Shown in pieces: positions 32,966 through 41,520 of a stretch of 64,000 bases of DNA; within the stretch, counting starts at the first letter, position 1, and each line of letters starts with the position of its first letter. Source of the DNA: JANWHV01 sp035534995. Its GTDB lineage: Bacteria; Chloroflexota; UBA5177; JANWHV01. The stretch spans positions 11,811-75,810 of the forward strand of contig DATLQX010000150.1 of assembly GCA_035534995.1 (NCBI GenBank), read 5' to 3'. A program made the position numbers and the translations under genes. The notes beneath the pieces are model-generated. The model worked only from the letters and a program-made list of their open reading frames with translations. It ran no database searches and was not told the DNA's origin.

Positions 32966-33943
32966 GTGACAGTCCAGTCCTCTCGCAAGATTCTGATCAC
33001 GGGCGGGGCCGGCTTTATTGGCTCGGCCCTGATCGCCCGCCTGATTGAACGTTACCAGATAGTCGTCTTTGATACGCTGCAACGGAATGCCCTGGCGAAA
33101 TCCGGACTGGCCGATCATCCCCATGTGCGAACCGTGCAAGGGGATGTCCTGGACCTGCCCGCGCTGGAGAGCGCGATGCGCGAGTGCTCCGCCGTCCTGC
33201 ACCTCGCGGCGGTCGCGGGCGTCGACACCGTTATCCGCCAGCCTGTTCGTACCATGACCACTAATCTGGTCGGCACCCTCAATGTGCTGTCCGCTGCCCA
33301 GCGCCACGGTGGTATCGATCGCCTGGTCGCCTTTTCCACCAGTGAGGTCTTCGGCACGCATGCTTACAAGGTTGATGAGTTGCACGCTACCTCGCAAGGG
33401 AGGGTTGGCGAGGCTCGGTGGACCTACGCGGTGAGTAAACTTGCGGGCGAGCACATGGCGCATGCCTATTTTGATGAATACAGTTTGCCTATCGTGGTCG
33501 TGCGCCCTTTCAACATCTATGGTCCAGGCCAGATCGGCGAAGGCGCGATCCATCACTTCACCGTCCGCGCCCTGCGAGGGGAGGATCTGGTCGTCCATGG
33601 GGACGGCTCGCAAATTCGTGCCTGGTGCTACATCGACGATCTCGTGGATGGCACCCTCATGTGCCTGGAAGCGCCGAACGCGATAGGAAATACCTTTAAC
33701 ATTGGCAATCCTCGTTCAACCGTCACCATCTACGATCTGGCCGAACGAATTATCCGCCTCGCCAACTCGCCGTCTCGGATTTCCTTCAAGCCGATCACCT
33801 ATGCCGACATTGAACTACGGATCCCCGATGTCTCCAAGATGGAGAACATGCTGGGCTATCGTGCCCAGATAAATCTGGATGACGGGCTTTCCCGAACCCT
33901 TGCCTGGTACCGCCGACAGCAACTTGACGCGGCGGGCGTTTAG
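32966..33943 (+). CDS. NAD-dependent epimerase/dehydratase (extended SDR)
   Basis: A 325-residue nucleotide-sugar SDR. It carries GGAGFIGSALIARL at the coenzyme site, HLAAVAGVD, FSTSEVFG (catalytic Ser region), a YAVSK active-site pair and RPFNIYGPGQIGEGAIHHF in the substrate domain. It resembles 4-epimerases and 4,6-dehydratases; the choice cannot be made by eye. The start is GTG 32966, from which the family N-terminus follows directly; the longer open frame upstream is low-complexity. With the next two genes (acetyltransferase, aminotransferase) it forms a compact plus-strand module for an N-acetylated amino sugar. Confidence 0.84.
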   Translation: MTVQSSRKILITGGAGFIGSALIARLIERYQIVVFDTLQRNALAKSGLADHPHVRTVQGDVLDLPALESAMRECSAVLHLAAVAGVDTVIRQPVRTMTTNLVGTLNVLSAAQRHGGIDRLVAFSTSEVFGTHAYKVDELHATSQGRVGEARWTYAVSKLAGEHMAHAYFDEYSLPIVVVRPFNIYGPGQIGEGAIHHFTVRALRGEDLVVHGDGSQIRAWCYIDDLVDGTLMCLEAPNAIGNTFNIGNPRSTVTIYDLAERIIRLANSPSRISFKPITYADIELRIPDVSKMENMLGYRAQINLDDGLSRTLAWYRRQQLDAAGV

Positions 33944-33947
33944 GCGG

Positions 33948-34487
33948 ATGCCAAGCCACGGGTCGGGGGCGTTCACCCTGGATCAGTTTCGCCGGCTCGG
34001 CCACAACGTGGTTTTCGAGCCTGGGGTGCTGGTCTTTCATCCAGAGAACATCGAGATTGGGGATAACGTGTATGTTGGACACAACACGATTCTCAAGGGC
34101 TACTTTAAGAACTCAATGGTGATCGGTGCCGGTACCTGGATTGGCCAGCAATGCTTCCTTCATAGCGCGGGCGGCATCACCATCGGCGCCAATGCCGGGA
34201 TCGGCCCAGCGGTGAGGATCATTACCTCTTCCCACGCGGACGAGGGCCGAGCGGTGCCGGTTCTCCACAGTGCCGTCGAATTTGCCCCAGTCACGATCGA
34301 GGATGATTCCGATCTTGGAGTGGGTTCCATCGTGCTCCCCGGGATCCGGGTCGGACGCGGAGCGATCGTGGGAGCCGGCGCGGTGGTCACCCGGTCCGTG
34401 CCCGCGTACGCGATTGTGGCGGGGACGCCCGCCCGGATACTGCGTTATCGGCCCGGCTCGGAGGATGGAGGACATAATGGCGATTAG
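33948..34487 (+). CDS. Left-handed beta-helix acyltransferase
   Basis: A 179-residue hexapeptide transferase. Triplet repeats such as IEIGDNVYVGHNTILKG, GAGTWIGQQCFLHSAGGITIG and GVGSIVLPGIRVGRGAIVGAG predict the left-handed beta helix; SSHADE supplies a likely catalytic His. The C-terminal half is very like CoA-dependent sugar N- or O-acetyltransferases (maltose/galactoside acetyltransferase and PglD-like enzymes). ATG 33948 is five bases after the epimerase stop. The gene overlaps the aminotransferase start by 11 bases, so the three genes form one translational unit. Confidence 0.84.
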   Translation: MPSHGSGAFTLDQFRRLGHNVVFEPGVLVFHPENIEIGDNVYVGHNTILKGYFKNSMVIGAGTWIGQQCFLHSAGGITIGANAGIGPAVRIITSSHADEGRAVPVLHSAVEFAPVTIEDDSDLGVGSIVLPGIRVGRGAIVGAGAVVTRSVPAYAIVAGTPARILRYRPGSEDGGHNGD

Positions 34488-35598
34488 GCTGACCAAGCCG
34501 TATACCGATGAGGACGAGTTGCGCGAAATCGCGGGTGTGCTCGCATCGGGCCATCTCACCCAGGGTCCGAAAGTGGCGGAGTTCGAGGACGGCGTGGCCC
34601 AGGTCGTAGGCTGCAAGCACGCGATCGCGGTCAGTTCCGCCACCGCCGCCTTACATCTGGCCATGTGCGCGCTGGATATTGGACCAGGGGACCAGGTGGT
34701 AGTCGCGGACTTCACCTACCCCGCCACCGGCAACGTGGTCGCCCTCCGGGGCGCCATGCCGGTCCTGGCCGACATAGACCTGGAGCACTTCGGGATGGAT
34801 CCGTCATCTCTCGAACCTCTCTTGAACGATCGTACTCGGGCCGTGATCGTGGTCCATCCTTTCGGGCTGGCCGCACCCATGACCGAGATTGTCGCGCTGT
34901 GCGGCGCTCGGGGTATCCCCATGATCGAGGATGCCGCCTGCGCCATCGGCGCCACCTATCTCGGCAGCCAGGTAGGCACGTTTGGGGCCATGGGGTGCTT
35001 TAGCTTCCACCCCAGAAAGGGGATTACCACCGGCGAGGGCGGCATGATTACCACCAACGACGACCACCTTGCCGAGCGGGTCCGCCGATTGCGGAATCAT
35101 GGCGCCGAGAAGTTGGACGGCTCTCTCGCCTTCGTGGAGGCCGGCTATAACTACCGGATGAGCGACATTCTCGCCGCCGTGGGCGTGGCGCAGCTCCGCA
35201 AGCTCAACCATATCGTGGCGGCCCGCCGAGCCGTAGCCCACCGCTATACCGCCGCTCTGGCCGATGTCCCAGGGCTCCGGTGCCCAGTCGAACCTAAGGG
35301 TGCGTTCCATACGTACCAATCGTATGTGCTCCTCTTGGATTCGGAATCCAATCGTGACTGGTTTCTCTCTGATCTCCGCTCTCGCGGGATCGAGTGCACA
35401 ATTGGCACCTATGCGCTTCACGCGCAGCCCTTTTTCAGCCAGTCCTTTGGCTATACTCCCGGCCAATTGCCTCGGTCATGGCGGGCCTATACGAAGGCCG
35501 TCACCTTACCGCTCTTCGTGGGCATGACCGACGAAGAGATGGGCACGGTGATCGGCGCGGTCAAGGAAGCTGCCCACCCCTTACCGGCCCGCGGCTAG
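34477..35598 (+). CDS. DegT/DnrJ/EryC1/StrS family aminotransferase
   Basis: A 373-residue PLP-dependent enzyme of the sugar aminotransferase family. PLP Lys181 lies in SFHPRKGITTGEGG; SSATAALHLAMCAL and IEDAACAIGATY give the other PLP contacts. ATG 34477 follows GGAGGAC at 34468-34473 and overlaps the acetyltransferase end. Together with the SDR and acetyltransferase before it, it could make a 3- or 4-acetamido sugar nucleotide. Its last 18 bases overlap the end of the convergent GT2 gene. Confidence 0.88.
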   Translation: MAIRLTKPYTDEDELREIAGVLASGHLTQGPKVAEFEDGVAQVVGCKHAIAVSSATAALHLAMCALDIGPGDQVVVADFTYPATGNVVALRGAMPVLADIDLEHFGMDPSSLEPLLNDRTRAVIVVHPFGLAAPMTEIVALCGARGIPMIEDAACAIGATYLGSQVGTFGAMGCFSFHPRKGITTGEGGMITTNDDHLAERVRRLRNHGAEKLDGSLAFVEAGYNYRMSDILAAVGVAQLRKLNHIVAARRAVAHRYTAALADVPGLRCPVEPKGAFHTYQSYVLLLDSESNRDWFLSDLRSRGIECTIGTYALHAQPFFSQSFGYTPGQLPRSWRAYTKAVTLPLFVGMTDEEMGTVIGAVKEAAHPLPARG

Positions 35599-36423
35599 CT
35601 TGAGCTGCGTCGCCACGCGCATGAGCCCGCCGGCAACAGGGCCATAGTGCCGAGTGTAAAAGCGCGCCAAGCCGTGGTAGTAGCGTCTCCGCCGCGCCCG
35701 ATCCGCTGCAGTCGGCCGGTTGAAGTGTTCAACCGCCGCGCCTGGAACGAAGGCGACTCCCCAGCCGCGAGCCCGGAGTCTTCGGCAGAGGTCGTTGTCC
35801 TCGAAATACATGAAGATTGTTTCATCCAACAAGCCAATGCTCTGTAGCGAGGCGGCACGAATCATCAGGCAGGTGCCTGCGACCCAGTCCGCGGGCCGTG
35901 GCTGCTTGCCTGCCCAGTCGTGCAGTTCACGTCCGCGCCGGTGGGCAATCGCCCGGCGCAAGAGGTAAATCGGCGAGGGATCGCGGCCATAGGAGAATGC
36001 TTGTGCTGTCCCATCAGGCGTGACTAACCGGGGACCGCATGCCCCAACTCGGGGATAGGCGCGCAGGTGATCACGAAGGATTGCGAGTGTATCGGAGCGC
36101 ACCACGGCATCGGCATTCAACAAACAGATTGTCTCGGCGGCCAGCGACCACAGACCCAGGTTATTCCCGGCGGCGAAGCCGATGTTCCCGCCCGCCCGCA
36201 AAAACACGGCTCGGCCGGGATCGGAGTCAGCGTATGCCTCCAGCTCCAGGTCACTGCCGTCCGTTGAGGCGTTGTCCACCACCACGAGCCCCACCCTTAC
36301 CCCCGCGGAACGCAGGACCGCCTCGGCGGCGGCACGGGCCAGATCCCCTCCGTTGAAATTCAACATAACCACGCAGACATCGAACTCCATCTGGGTGTCC
36401 GCGGCTCCCGCGTGCCTATCCAT
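35581..36423 (-). CDS. Glycosyltransferase family 2 protein
   Basis: A 280-residue GT-A enzyme, rhamnosyltransferase-like in sequence. VVMLNFNGG opens the nucleotide-binding fold, VVVDNASTDGS follows, NIGFAAGNNLG is the typical loop, LLNADAVV carries the metal-binding DxD-like element, and FEDNDLCRRLRARGW is the catalytic ED motif with a following acceptor helix. ATG 36423 is chosen: it has GGAG five bases upstream, and the longer frame runs back into asnB. It is the last gene of the long minus-strand polysaccharide operon and is tail-to-tail with the aminotransferase gene. Confidence 0.87.
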   Translation of the reverse strand: MDRHAGAADTQMEFDVCVVMLNFNGGDLARAAAEAVLRSAGVRVGLVVVDNASTDGSDLELEAYADSDPGRAVFLRAGGNIGFAAGNNLGLWSLAAETICLLNADAVVRSDTLAILRDHLRAYPRVGACGPRLVTPDGTAQAFSYGRDPSPIYLLRRAIAHRRGRELHDWAGKQPRPADWVAGTCLMIRAASLQSIGLLDETIFMYFEDNDLCRRLRARGWGVAFVPGAAVEHFNRPTAADRARRRRYYHGLARFYTRHYGPVAGGLMRVATQLKLAAGR

Positions 36424-36431
36424 CGCCGCTC

Positions 36432-38423
36432 CTACACTGGTGAGGCGGCCGGCGTTCCCGCCGGGTGAATGGTGGACGGCTGATCGATAAAGACCTTCAG
36501 CCAGCACGCCAGATTGACGAACCGCCAGACCAGGCTGGTGTCGCTCGCATCTCCGTTCGCGAAGGTGGTAAAGACCTCGCGGGCCGCCTCGGGCTGGACG
36601 AACTGGCTGAATGACGGCGGCGGATCGGCCAGCAGCCGCTCGCATTCTTCTCTGGCCGGACCGCGGAGCCAGGCCGCTTCGGGCGTGTTGAAACCGAGTT
36701 TATCGCGGCGAGTCCAGACCTCCTCCGGCACCCACTTCCGCGCCACGCGCCGCAGGGTGCGTTTGCTCAAGCCGTCCTCGATCCTGAACGCATTGGGACG
36801 GCGGAACACGTACTCCACCAGCCGATAGTCCAGAAACGGCACCCGTGACTCCACCCCAAAGGCCATTGAGTTGCGGTCCTCGTAGCGGAGAAGGGCAGGC
36901 AGGCTGGCCTTGGTGAATAGCCAGTGGGTGGCCGAGGGCAGGAATCCAGGTACTTCGTGCGAATAGAGCGTGGGCGGGGACCACTTGTTGGCGCGCGCCC
37001 AGTCGACCTGATCGGGCGCCATCCACGACGGAAGACCGTCCAGGGCGTGCGGCCGCCGGTGGCGAGGATTTCGTAGCCATGAATGCCGGGTCCGCAATGC
37101 CCGCGCGGTGAGGCGGGCGCCGGTGCCGAAACGGTCGCCGAAGTTCCGTTGGTAGAGATCAATCTCGCGCGCCAAATCACGGATCCGGCCATGGGTCAGC
37201 AGATCGGCGAAAAAGGGACCAAAGTAGCCGACATATCCACACAGCAACTCGTCCGCTCCCTGGCCGTCCAGCAACACCTTTACCCCATGCGCCTGGGCCA
37301 GCCGCATCACCTCCCATTGCGCGAAGATACTGGAGGACAAAAAGGGCTCGTCCTGATGCCAAACAACACGGTCGAGTTGCCGAGCCAGATCCTCTCCCCG
37401 GGGGTAGGTATATTGGGGCTCGACGCCGGTTTGCCGAACCACCGCCTCCATGAAACGGCGCTCGTCGATCCGCTGGTCATCGAAGCAGGCCGAGAAGGTC
37501 ATCTGCCGCTCACCACCGCGTCGCCAGGTTTCTCTCACCGCCTCGGTGTCCGCCCGATCCGGAAACAGCAGGCGGTTGACCATACAGACAATGGTCGATG
37601 AATCGATGCCGCCGCTCAGACAACTGCCAACAGTCACATCACTCCGTAAACGGAGGCGGACACTATCAAGGAGAAGGGCCTCGAATTCTTCCTCCCACTC
37701 GGTCCGCCCCGCCTTGGTGGAGCGGCCGCCTACCGGATCTTCGTTCCGCGGTAACTCCCAATATCTGCGGAGCGATCGATGCCCTGGTCCGATCGTAATG
37801 GTGTGGCCGGCGGGAAGGACTTGAATATCCTTGAAGAACGTTTCGTCGGTATGATCGACCAGCGCCACGGTCAGAAAGTCCATAACGCGCGCCTCATTGG
37901 GCTCGGTTCGCACCCAGGGTAAGGCGAGCAGGGCCTTGATCTCCGAGGCAAAGGCAAATCGACCTGCCCGCTCGACAAAGAAGAGTGGTTTCACCCCGCA
38001 ACGGTCGCGGGCGCAAAACAGGCGCCCCCTATGCGCGTCCCAAATCGCGAAGGCAAACATTCCGTTGAAGCGCTCCACACAGCGCTCGCCGTACTCCTCA
38101 TAGGCATGGAGAATGACCTCGGTATCGGCCATGGAGCGGAAGTGGTGACCACGAGCAACCAGGTCAGGGATCAACTCACGGTAGTTGTAGATCTCTCCGT
38201 TGTAGGTAAGCCACATCGTGTGATCCTCGTTTGGCATCGGCCCATGCCCCGCCGGGGACAGGTCGAGAATCGACAAACGACGATGCGCCAGCCCAGCGGC
38301 CGGCGCGTGGAAGATGCCGCTATCGTCGGGCCCACGGTGGGCCAATCTCATTCCCAGCCGGTCCAGGTGGTCACGCTCGACCGGTATCCCGTCGAGCGAC
38401 ATGATCCCGGCAATCCCACACAC
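36432..38423 (-). CDS. asnB: Asparagine synthetase (glutamine-hydrolysing)-like amidotransferase
   Basis: A 663-residue class II glutamine amidotransferase. It starts GTG-TGT so that Cys2 can be the glutaminase nucleophile (MCGIAG), followed by LAHRGPDD, YNGEIYN and ARDRCGVKPLF. The synthetase half has the PP-loop SGGIDSS near residue 265, and VLLDGQGADELLCGY. The family includes true AsnB and relatives in sugar clusters that amidate uronic acids or other carboxylates. The latter is plausible, because the locus also encodes synthesis of an amino-uronic acid, but nothing in the sequence proves it. It abuts the GT4 gene (one-base overlap). Confidence 0.85.
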   Translation of the reverse strand: MCGIAGIMSLDGIPVERDHLDRLGMRLAHRGPDDSGIFHAPAAGLAHRRLSILDLSPAGHGPMPNEDHTMWLTYNGEIYNYRELIPDLVARGHHFRSMADTEVILHAYEEYGERCVERFNGMFAFAIWDAHRGRLFCARDRCGVKPLFFVERAGRFAFASEIKALLALPWVRTEPNEARVMDFLTVALVDHTDETFFKDIQVLPAGHTITIGPGHRSLRRYWELPRNEDPVGGRSTKAGRTEWEEEFEALLLDSVRLRLRSDVTVGSCLSGGIDSSTIVCMVNRLLFPDRADTEAVRETWRRGGERQMTFSACFDDQRIDERRFMEAVVRQTGVEPQYTYPRGEDLARQLDRVVWHQDEPFLSSSIFAQWEVMRLAQAHGVKVLLDGQGADELLCGYVGYFGPFFADLLTHGRIRDLAREIDLYQRNFGDRFGTGARLTARALRTRHSWLRNPRHRRPHALDGLPSWMAPDQVDWARANKWSPPTLYSHEVPGFLPSATHWLFTKASLPALLRYEDRNSMAFGVESRVPFLDYRLVEYVFRRPNAFRIEDGLSKRTLRRVARKWVPEEVWTRRDKLGFNTPEAAWLRGPAREECERLLADPPPSFSQFVQPEAAREVFTTFANGDASDTSLVWRFVNLACWLKVFIDQPSTIHPAGTPAASPV

Positions 38424-39991
38424 TAGCTGCCATCCTTTCCCGACAATCCCGTCCGCCGCCGCGCGAACCGCTTGCCCATGGTCAGTAATCGCGCGTAGAC
38501 GGTGCGCAATTTTGCTTGCTCGGTCTCGGCATTGTAGCGATCGCGCGCCGCCGCGAGCGCGCGCGTCCTCATGGTGGAGAGCATGTCCGGGTCCGCCGCC
38601 AGTTGCCTCAGGGCGCCAGCGAGCGCCTCGCGATCTCCGGGCGGCACCAGGAGGCCGCAGCCTGTCTGAAGAACGATGGCCCTGAGCACGGGCAGGTCAC
38701 TGCAAATGACCGCCAGCCCCGCGCTCATATATTCAAAGAGCTTGTTGGGGGAGCACAGCTCATAACTCATTCCCTTGGGGAGAATAGGGACCAGTCCAAC
38801 CGCGAATCCCTTGAGCGCCGACACCATTCCAGCCATCGGCACCGGGTCGAGCACGGACACCCGATCTTCCACGGCGAGTTCCCTGATCTGGGCCTTCAGG
38901 CCCGGTCTCAGGCTCCCAGGCCCGCGAAGGACCAGGCTTATCCCTGGGGTAGCCGCCACCGCGTCAAGTACCTCGGCCAGCCCACGGTTTGGCACAAGCA
39001 CGCCCTGATAGATGGCTCGCAAGGGCGCCTTCGGCTCAATCGTGGGCGGTTCCCTGAGGTCCGGGGCCTCCGGGCAGTTCATCACAACCGCCGGGGGCGC
39101 GATCCCATAGCGAGCCGCCAACTCGTCAGCGATGGCCCCATTGACGGTGAGCACGGCGTCGGAACGGCGGATCAGGAAACGCTCCAGCCATCCTTGTAAG
39201 CGGCGGTAAAAGGGCGTCCACTCCGTATCCTGCTCCACCCACAACTCATGGCTGTCGTACAGCAGGCGAGCCTGCCACGCCCTGGCCAGGAGGAAACCGG
39301 CCGGCAGGACGTTGAGGTCGTTGGCGTGCACCACGGCGGCGCCGATAGAGCGAAACTGACGGAAAATGGTCAGGTTCCAATACAGCAGGCGACCAAAGTC
39401 CCAGAGGTCATGAACCGTGCCGCCAATTCGCCGCGCAACCTGTGAGCGTATCTGGTATTCGTGGCAGTGCGTACCGCCTGGGAGCGCGAGCATCTTGCGC
39501 GCACTAGCGCGCCAGCGCCAGGGACGACGTTCCTGCTCCCCAGAGAACCCATATCCACCGACCGAACCGTCTTCCGCGAGCGCGGACGGGGGCGAGCCGG
39601 GTACCCACTTGCGGATATCTCGCGCTCCCAGGGCGTGTTGCCCGGCGCCAAGATCGCGGGTTGGGCCAGCCCGCCCACCGGATCGTTTCCGCCCCCACCG
39701 CCGGAGGCGCCCGATGATGGTCATCCGTGGTCCGCTCTCGTAAACGTCCGCCCCGCCAACCCTGGCGCCCCACCTGTGCCCGCCTGGGCCTGGCGGCACG
39801 TCGGCGCAGAGCACGGCCGCCCGGCACCCCATCGCGACAATCGTCCCCACCTGCCGGCTGACCCTCGGATCCTGCTCCAGCCGGTTATGGACTAGCACCA
39901 CGATTCGCGGCGCCGCCCCAGATGACCGAACCGTGGGCGGTCTATCCATATCGACCCCCGGCCGGGCCGCCTGGAACGCCTTCCGATCCAT
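38423..39991 (-). CDS. Glycosyltransferase family 4 protein with repeat-bounded insertion
   Basis: A 522-residue GT-B glycosyltransferase. The N-terminal acceptor domain starts IVVLVHNRLEQDPRVSRQV and later LLYDSHELWVEQ; the donor domain has AIYQGVLVPNRGLAEVLDAV, VGLVPILPKGMSYELCSPNKLFEYMSAGLAVI. Unusual is an extra stretch of roughly 50-90 residues (about 85-175), Arg/Gly-rich and low in complexity, in the acceptor domain. At DNA level it contains a 14-bp inverted repeat and matches a repeat found at 57957. ATG 39991 is chosen to match the family start and lies 9 bases after the flippase stop. The sugar transferred is unknown. Confidence 0.8.
   Translation of the reverse strand: MDRKAFQAARPGVDMDRPPTVRSSGAAPRIVVLVHNRLEQDPRVSRQVGTIVAMGCRAAVLCADVPPGPGGHRWGARVGGADVYESGPRMTIIGRLRRWGRKRSGGRAGPTRDLGAGQHALGARDIRKWVPGSPPSALAEDGSVGGYGFSGEQERRPWRWRASARKMLALPGGTHCHEYQIRSQVARRIGGTVHDLWDFGRLLYWNLTIFRQFRSIGAAVVHANDLNVLPAGFLLARAWQARLLYDSHELWVEQDTEWTPFYRRLQGWLERFLIRRSDAVLTVNGAIADELAARYGIAPPAVVMNCPEAPDLREPPTIEPKAPLRAIYQGVLVPNRGLAEVLDAVAATPGISLVLRGPGSLRPGLKAQIRELAVEDRVSVLDPVPMAGMVSALKGFAVGLVPILPKGMSYELCSPNKLFEYMSAGLAVICSDLPVLRAIVLQTGCGLLVPPGDREALAGALRQLAADPDMLSTMRTRALAAARDRYNAETEQAKLRTVYARLLTMGKRFARRRTGLSGKDGS
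39477..39632. repeat. 14-bp inverted repeat bounding a segment within the GT4 gene
   Basis: CCTGGGAGCGCGAG at 39477-39490 and its exact inverse at 39619-39632 bracket about 128 bases. The segment corresponds to the part of the GT4 protein that does not align with the family pattern. The left arm together with CATCTTG recurs at 57957. This looks like an old insertion of a small repetitive element, tolerated because it kept the frame. Confidence 0.5.
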
Positions 39992-39999
39992 GGTAGCGC

Positions 40000-41481
40000 T
40001 CACTTTCGCCTGGCCCGTACGCGGAGTGCGCGGGTCACGATCCCCACCTCGTACGGCTGAATGACCCCGCACGACAGTAACAGTACCGGATAGGCGACCA
40101 TGAGCGCCGCCTCGATGAGCAACCCTGATGGGGACGTCGCCTTGACGAATCCGTGCGAGACCTGTCCCAGGATCACCAGCATGGCCAAGATGGCAACGCT
40201 GGGAAATACCCGCTTGAGTTCGAATGGGATGGGGTAGAGGCGCTGGGATACCCAGTACACCAGCCAGACGAGGATCGCGTTGCCACAAAGGATCGCCAGA
40301 GCCCCGCCCACCAGGGAAAAATAGGGAAGCGGGACGACAAATACGTTCACTGCCACGGTCACCGCCCCACCCGCCACCGTAGGCCAGGTAAGGTGAATCG
40401 TCTTCTTGCTCAGGCTGGTGCCCACCGCGACGATATAATACGCGCCCGTGATTAAGTAGCTCATGGTAAGGAAGGGCACTACCTGGTAGGCACGCGCGTA
40501 GGCGGGCCGCCCCACTTCGAGGATCAGGGGCGCGAAAAGACTGAGAACGAGGGCGAACCAGCCCATAACCGCTACGTAATAGGTCAGCACCCGCGCGTAG
40601 GTTCGGCGCGCGTCGGGCTCCTCCGAAATGCTAAAGGCGAACGGTCCCCAGGCCAGCGAGAAGGCGGTAACGGCCAGCAGCATGAGCTGTGCTACCTTGC
40701 TCCCGGCGGAAAAGAGGCCCGCGTCCGGTAGGCCCGTATGAGCTTTGATAAAGAAGCGGCTACTCTGACCTATCGCCCAGGACGCGGCCGAGATTGGCAC
40801 CAACGGCACCCCGTAGGCAAGGATCGCCCGCAGCATTCGCGGTGAGAACCGTCGCGACAAGCGCCCACGTACCGCCCACATAGCCGCGATAAACGCCACG
40901 ACGTTGGTGAGCGCGCTCGACACATACACTCCAGTCAAGCCTCCATGCATGGCGACGACCACCACCAGTGTGAGGATGAACCCGGTGAGTATATTGACCG
41001 CCGACACCAGCAGATAGCGGCGGGGGCGGAGTTGCAACCGGAGAATCTCAAGCCCATAGCCGAAACTGGAACTCAGGGGGAAAACCGCCGCGACAAGCTG
41101 AAAATAGATCTTATCGTGTGGGTCGGGGCCGAGAACCACCTGGCCCAGGGGACCGGAGAGTAGGAATAAACACAGTCCGGCGAGCGTATTCAGGGCGAAC
41201 TGAAAATAGAGCCAGGTTGAAATCAAGGCCCGCTTGCTCTCTTCATCCTTCTGCCGGTAGAAGTAGAAAGCCACCGCTGAGTCGGACCCTAGAATCAGAA
41301 TGGCGCCAATGATCGACGTGAATCCAGTCACCAAATCGATTACCGCGTAGTCGGCGGGCGTAAAGATGTGGAGAAGGATCGGCACGATGATCAAGCCCAC
41401 CACCTTGGTGAGCGCCCCCGACAAGCCATAGACAAGGGACTGTGAGGACAGGGTGCGCATCCGAGACCGGAGGGTGATCAT
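40000..41481 (-). CDS. Wzx-type polysaccharide flippase (MOP superfamily)
   Basis: A 493-residue protein with about 12-14 membrane helices and little polar sequence. The start LSSQSLVYGLSGALTKVVGLIIVPIL and YAVIDLVTGF match the oligosaccharide flippase family (Polysacc_synt/MATE-like), which moves undecaprenyl-linked repeat units to the outer face of the membrane. It is flanked by glycosyltransferases, as expected in a Wzx-dependent locus. Together with the ligase-like protein at 15262 and WecA-like protein at 17976 it would complete an assembly pathway. Confidence 0.88.
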   Translation of the reverse strand: MITLRSRMRTLSSQSLVYGLSGALTKVVGLIIVPILLHIFTPADYAVIDLVTGFTSIIGAILILGSDSAVAFYFYRQKDEESKRALISTWLYFQFALNTLAGLCLFLLSGPLGQVVLGPDPHDKIYFQLVAAVFPLSSSFGYGLEILRLQLRPRRYLLVSAVNILTGFILTLVVVVAMHGGLTGVYVSSALTNVVAFIAAMWAVRGRLSRRFSPRMLRAILAYGVPLVPISAASWAIGQSSRFFIKAHTGLPDAGLFSAGSKVAQLMLLAVTAFSLAWGPFAFSISEEPDARRTYARVLTYYVAVMGWFALVLSLFAPLILEVGRPAYARAYQVVPFLTMSYLITGAYYIVAVGTSLSKKTIHLTWPTVAGGAVTVAVNVFVVPLPYFSLVGGALAILCGNAILVWLVYWVSQRLYPIPFELKRVFPSVAILAMLVILGQVSHGFVKATSPSGLLIEAALMVAYPVLLLSCGVIQPYEVGIVTRALRVRARRK

Positions 41482-41520
41482 GGGATTAAATGTACCCGGA
41501 TTCCCTGGTTCCGGCCCTCC

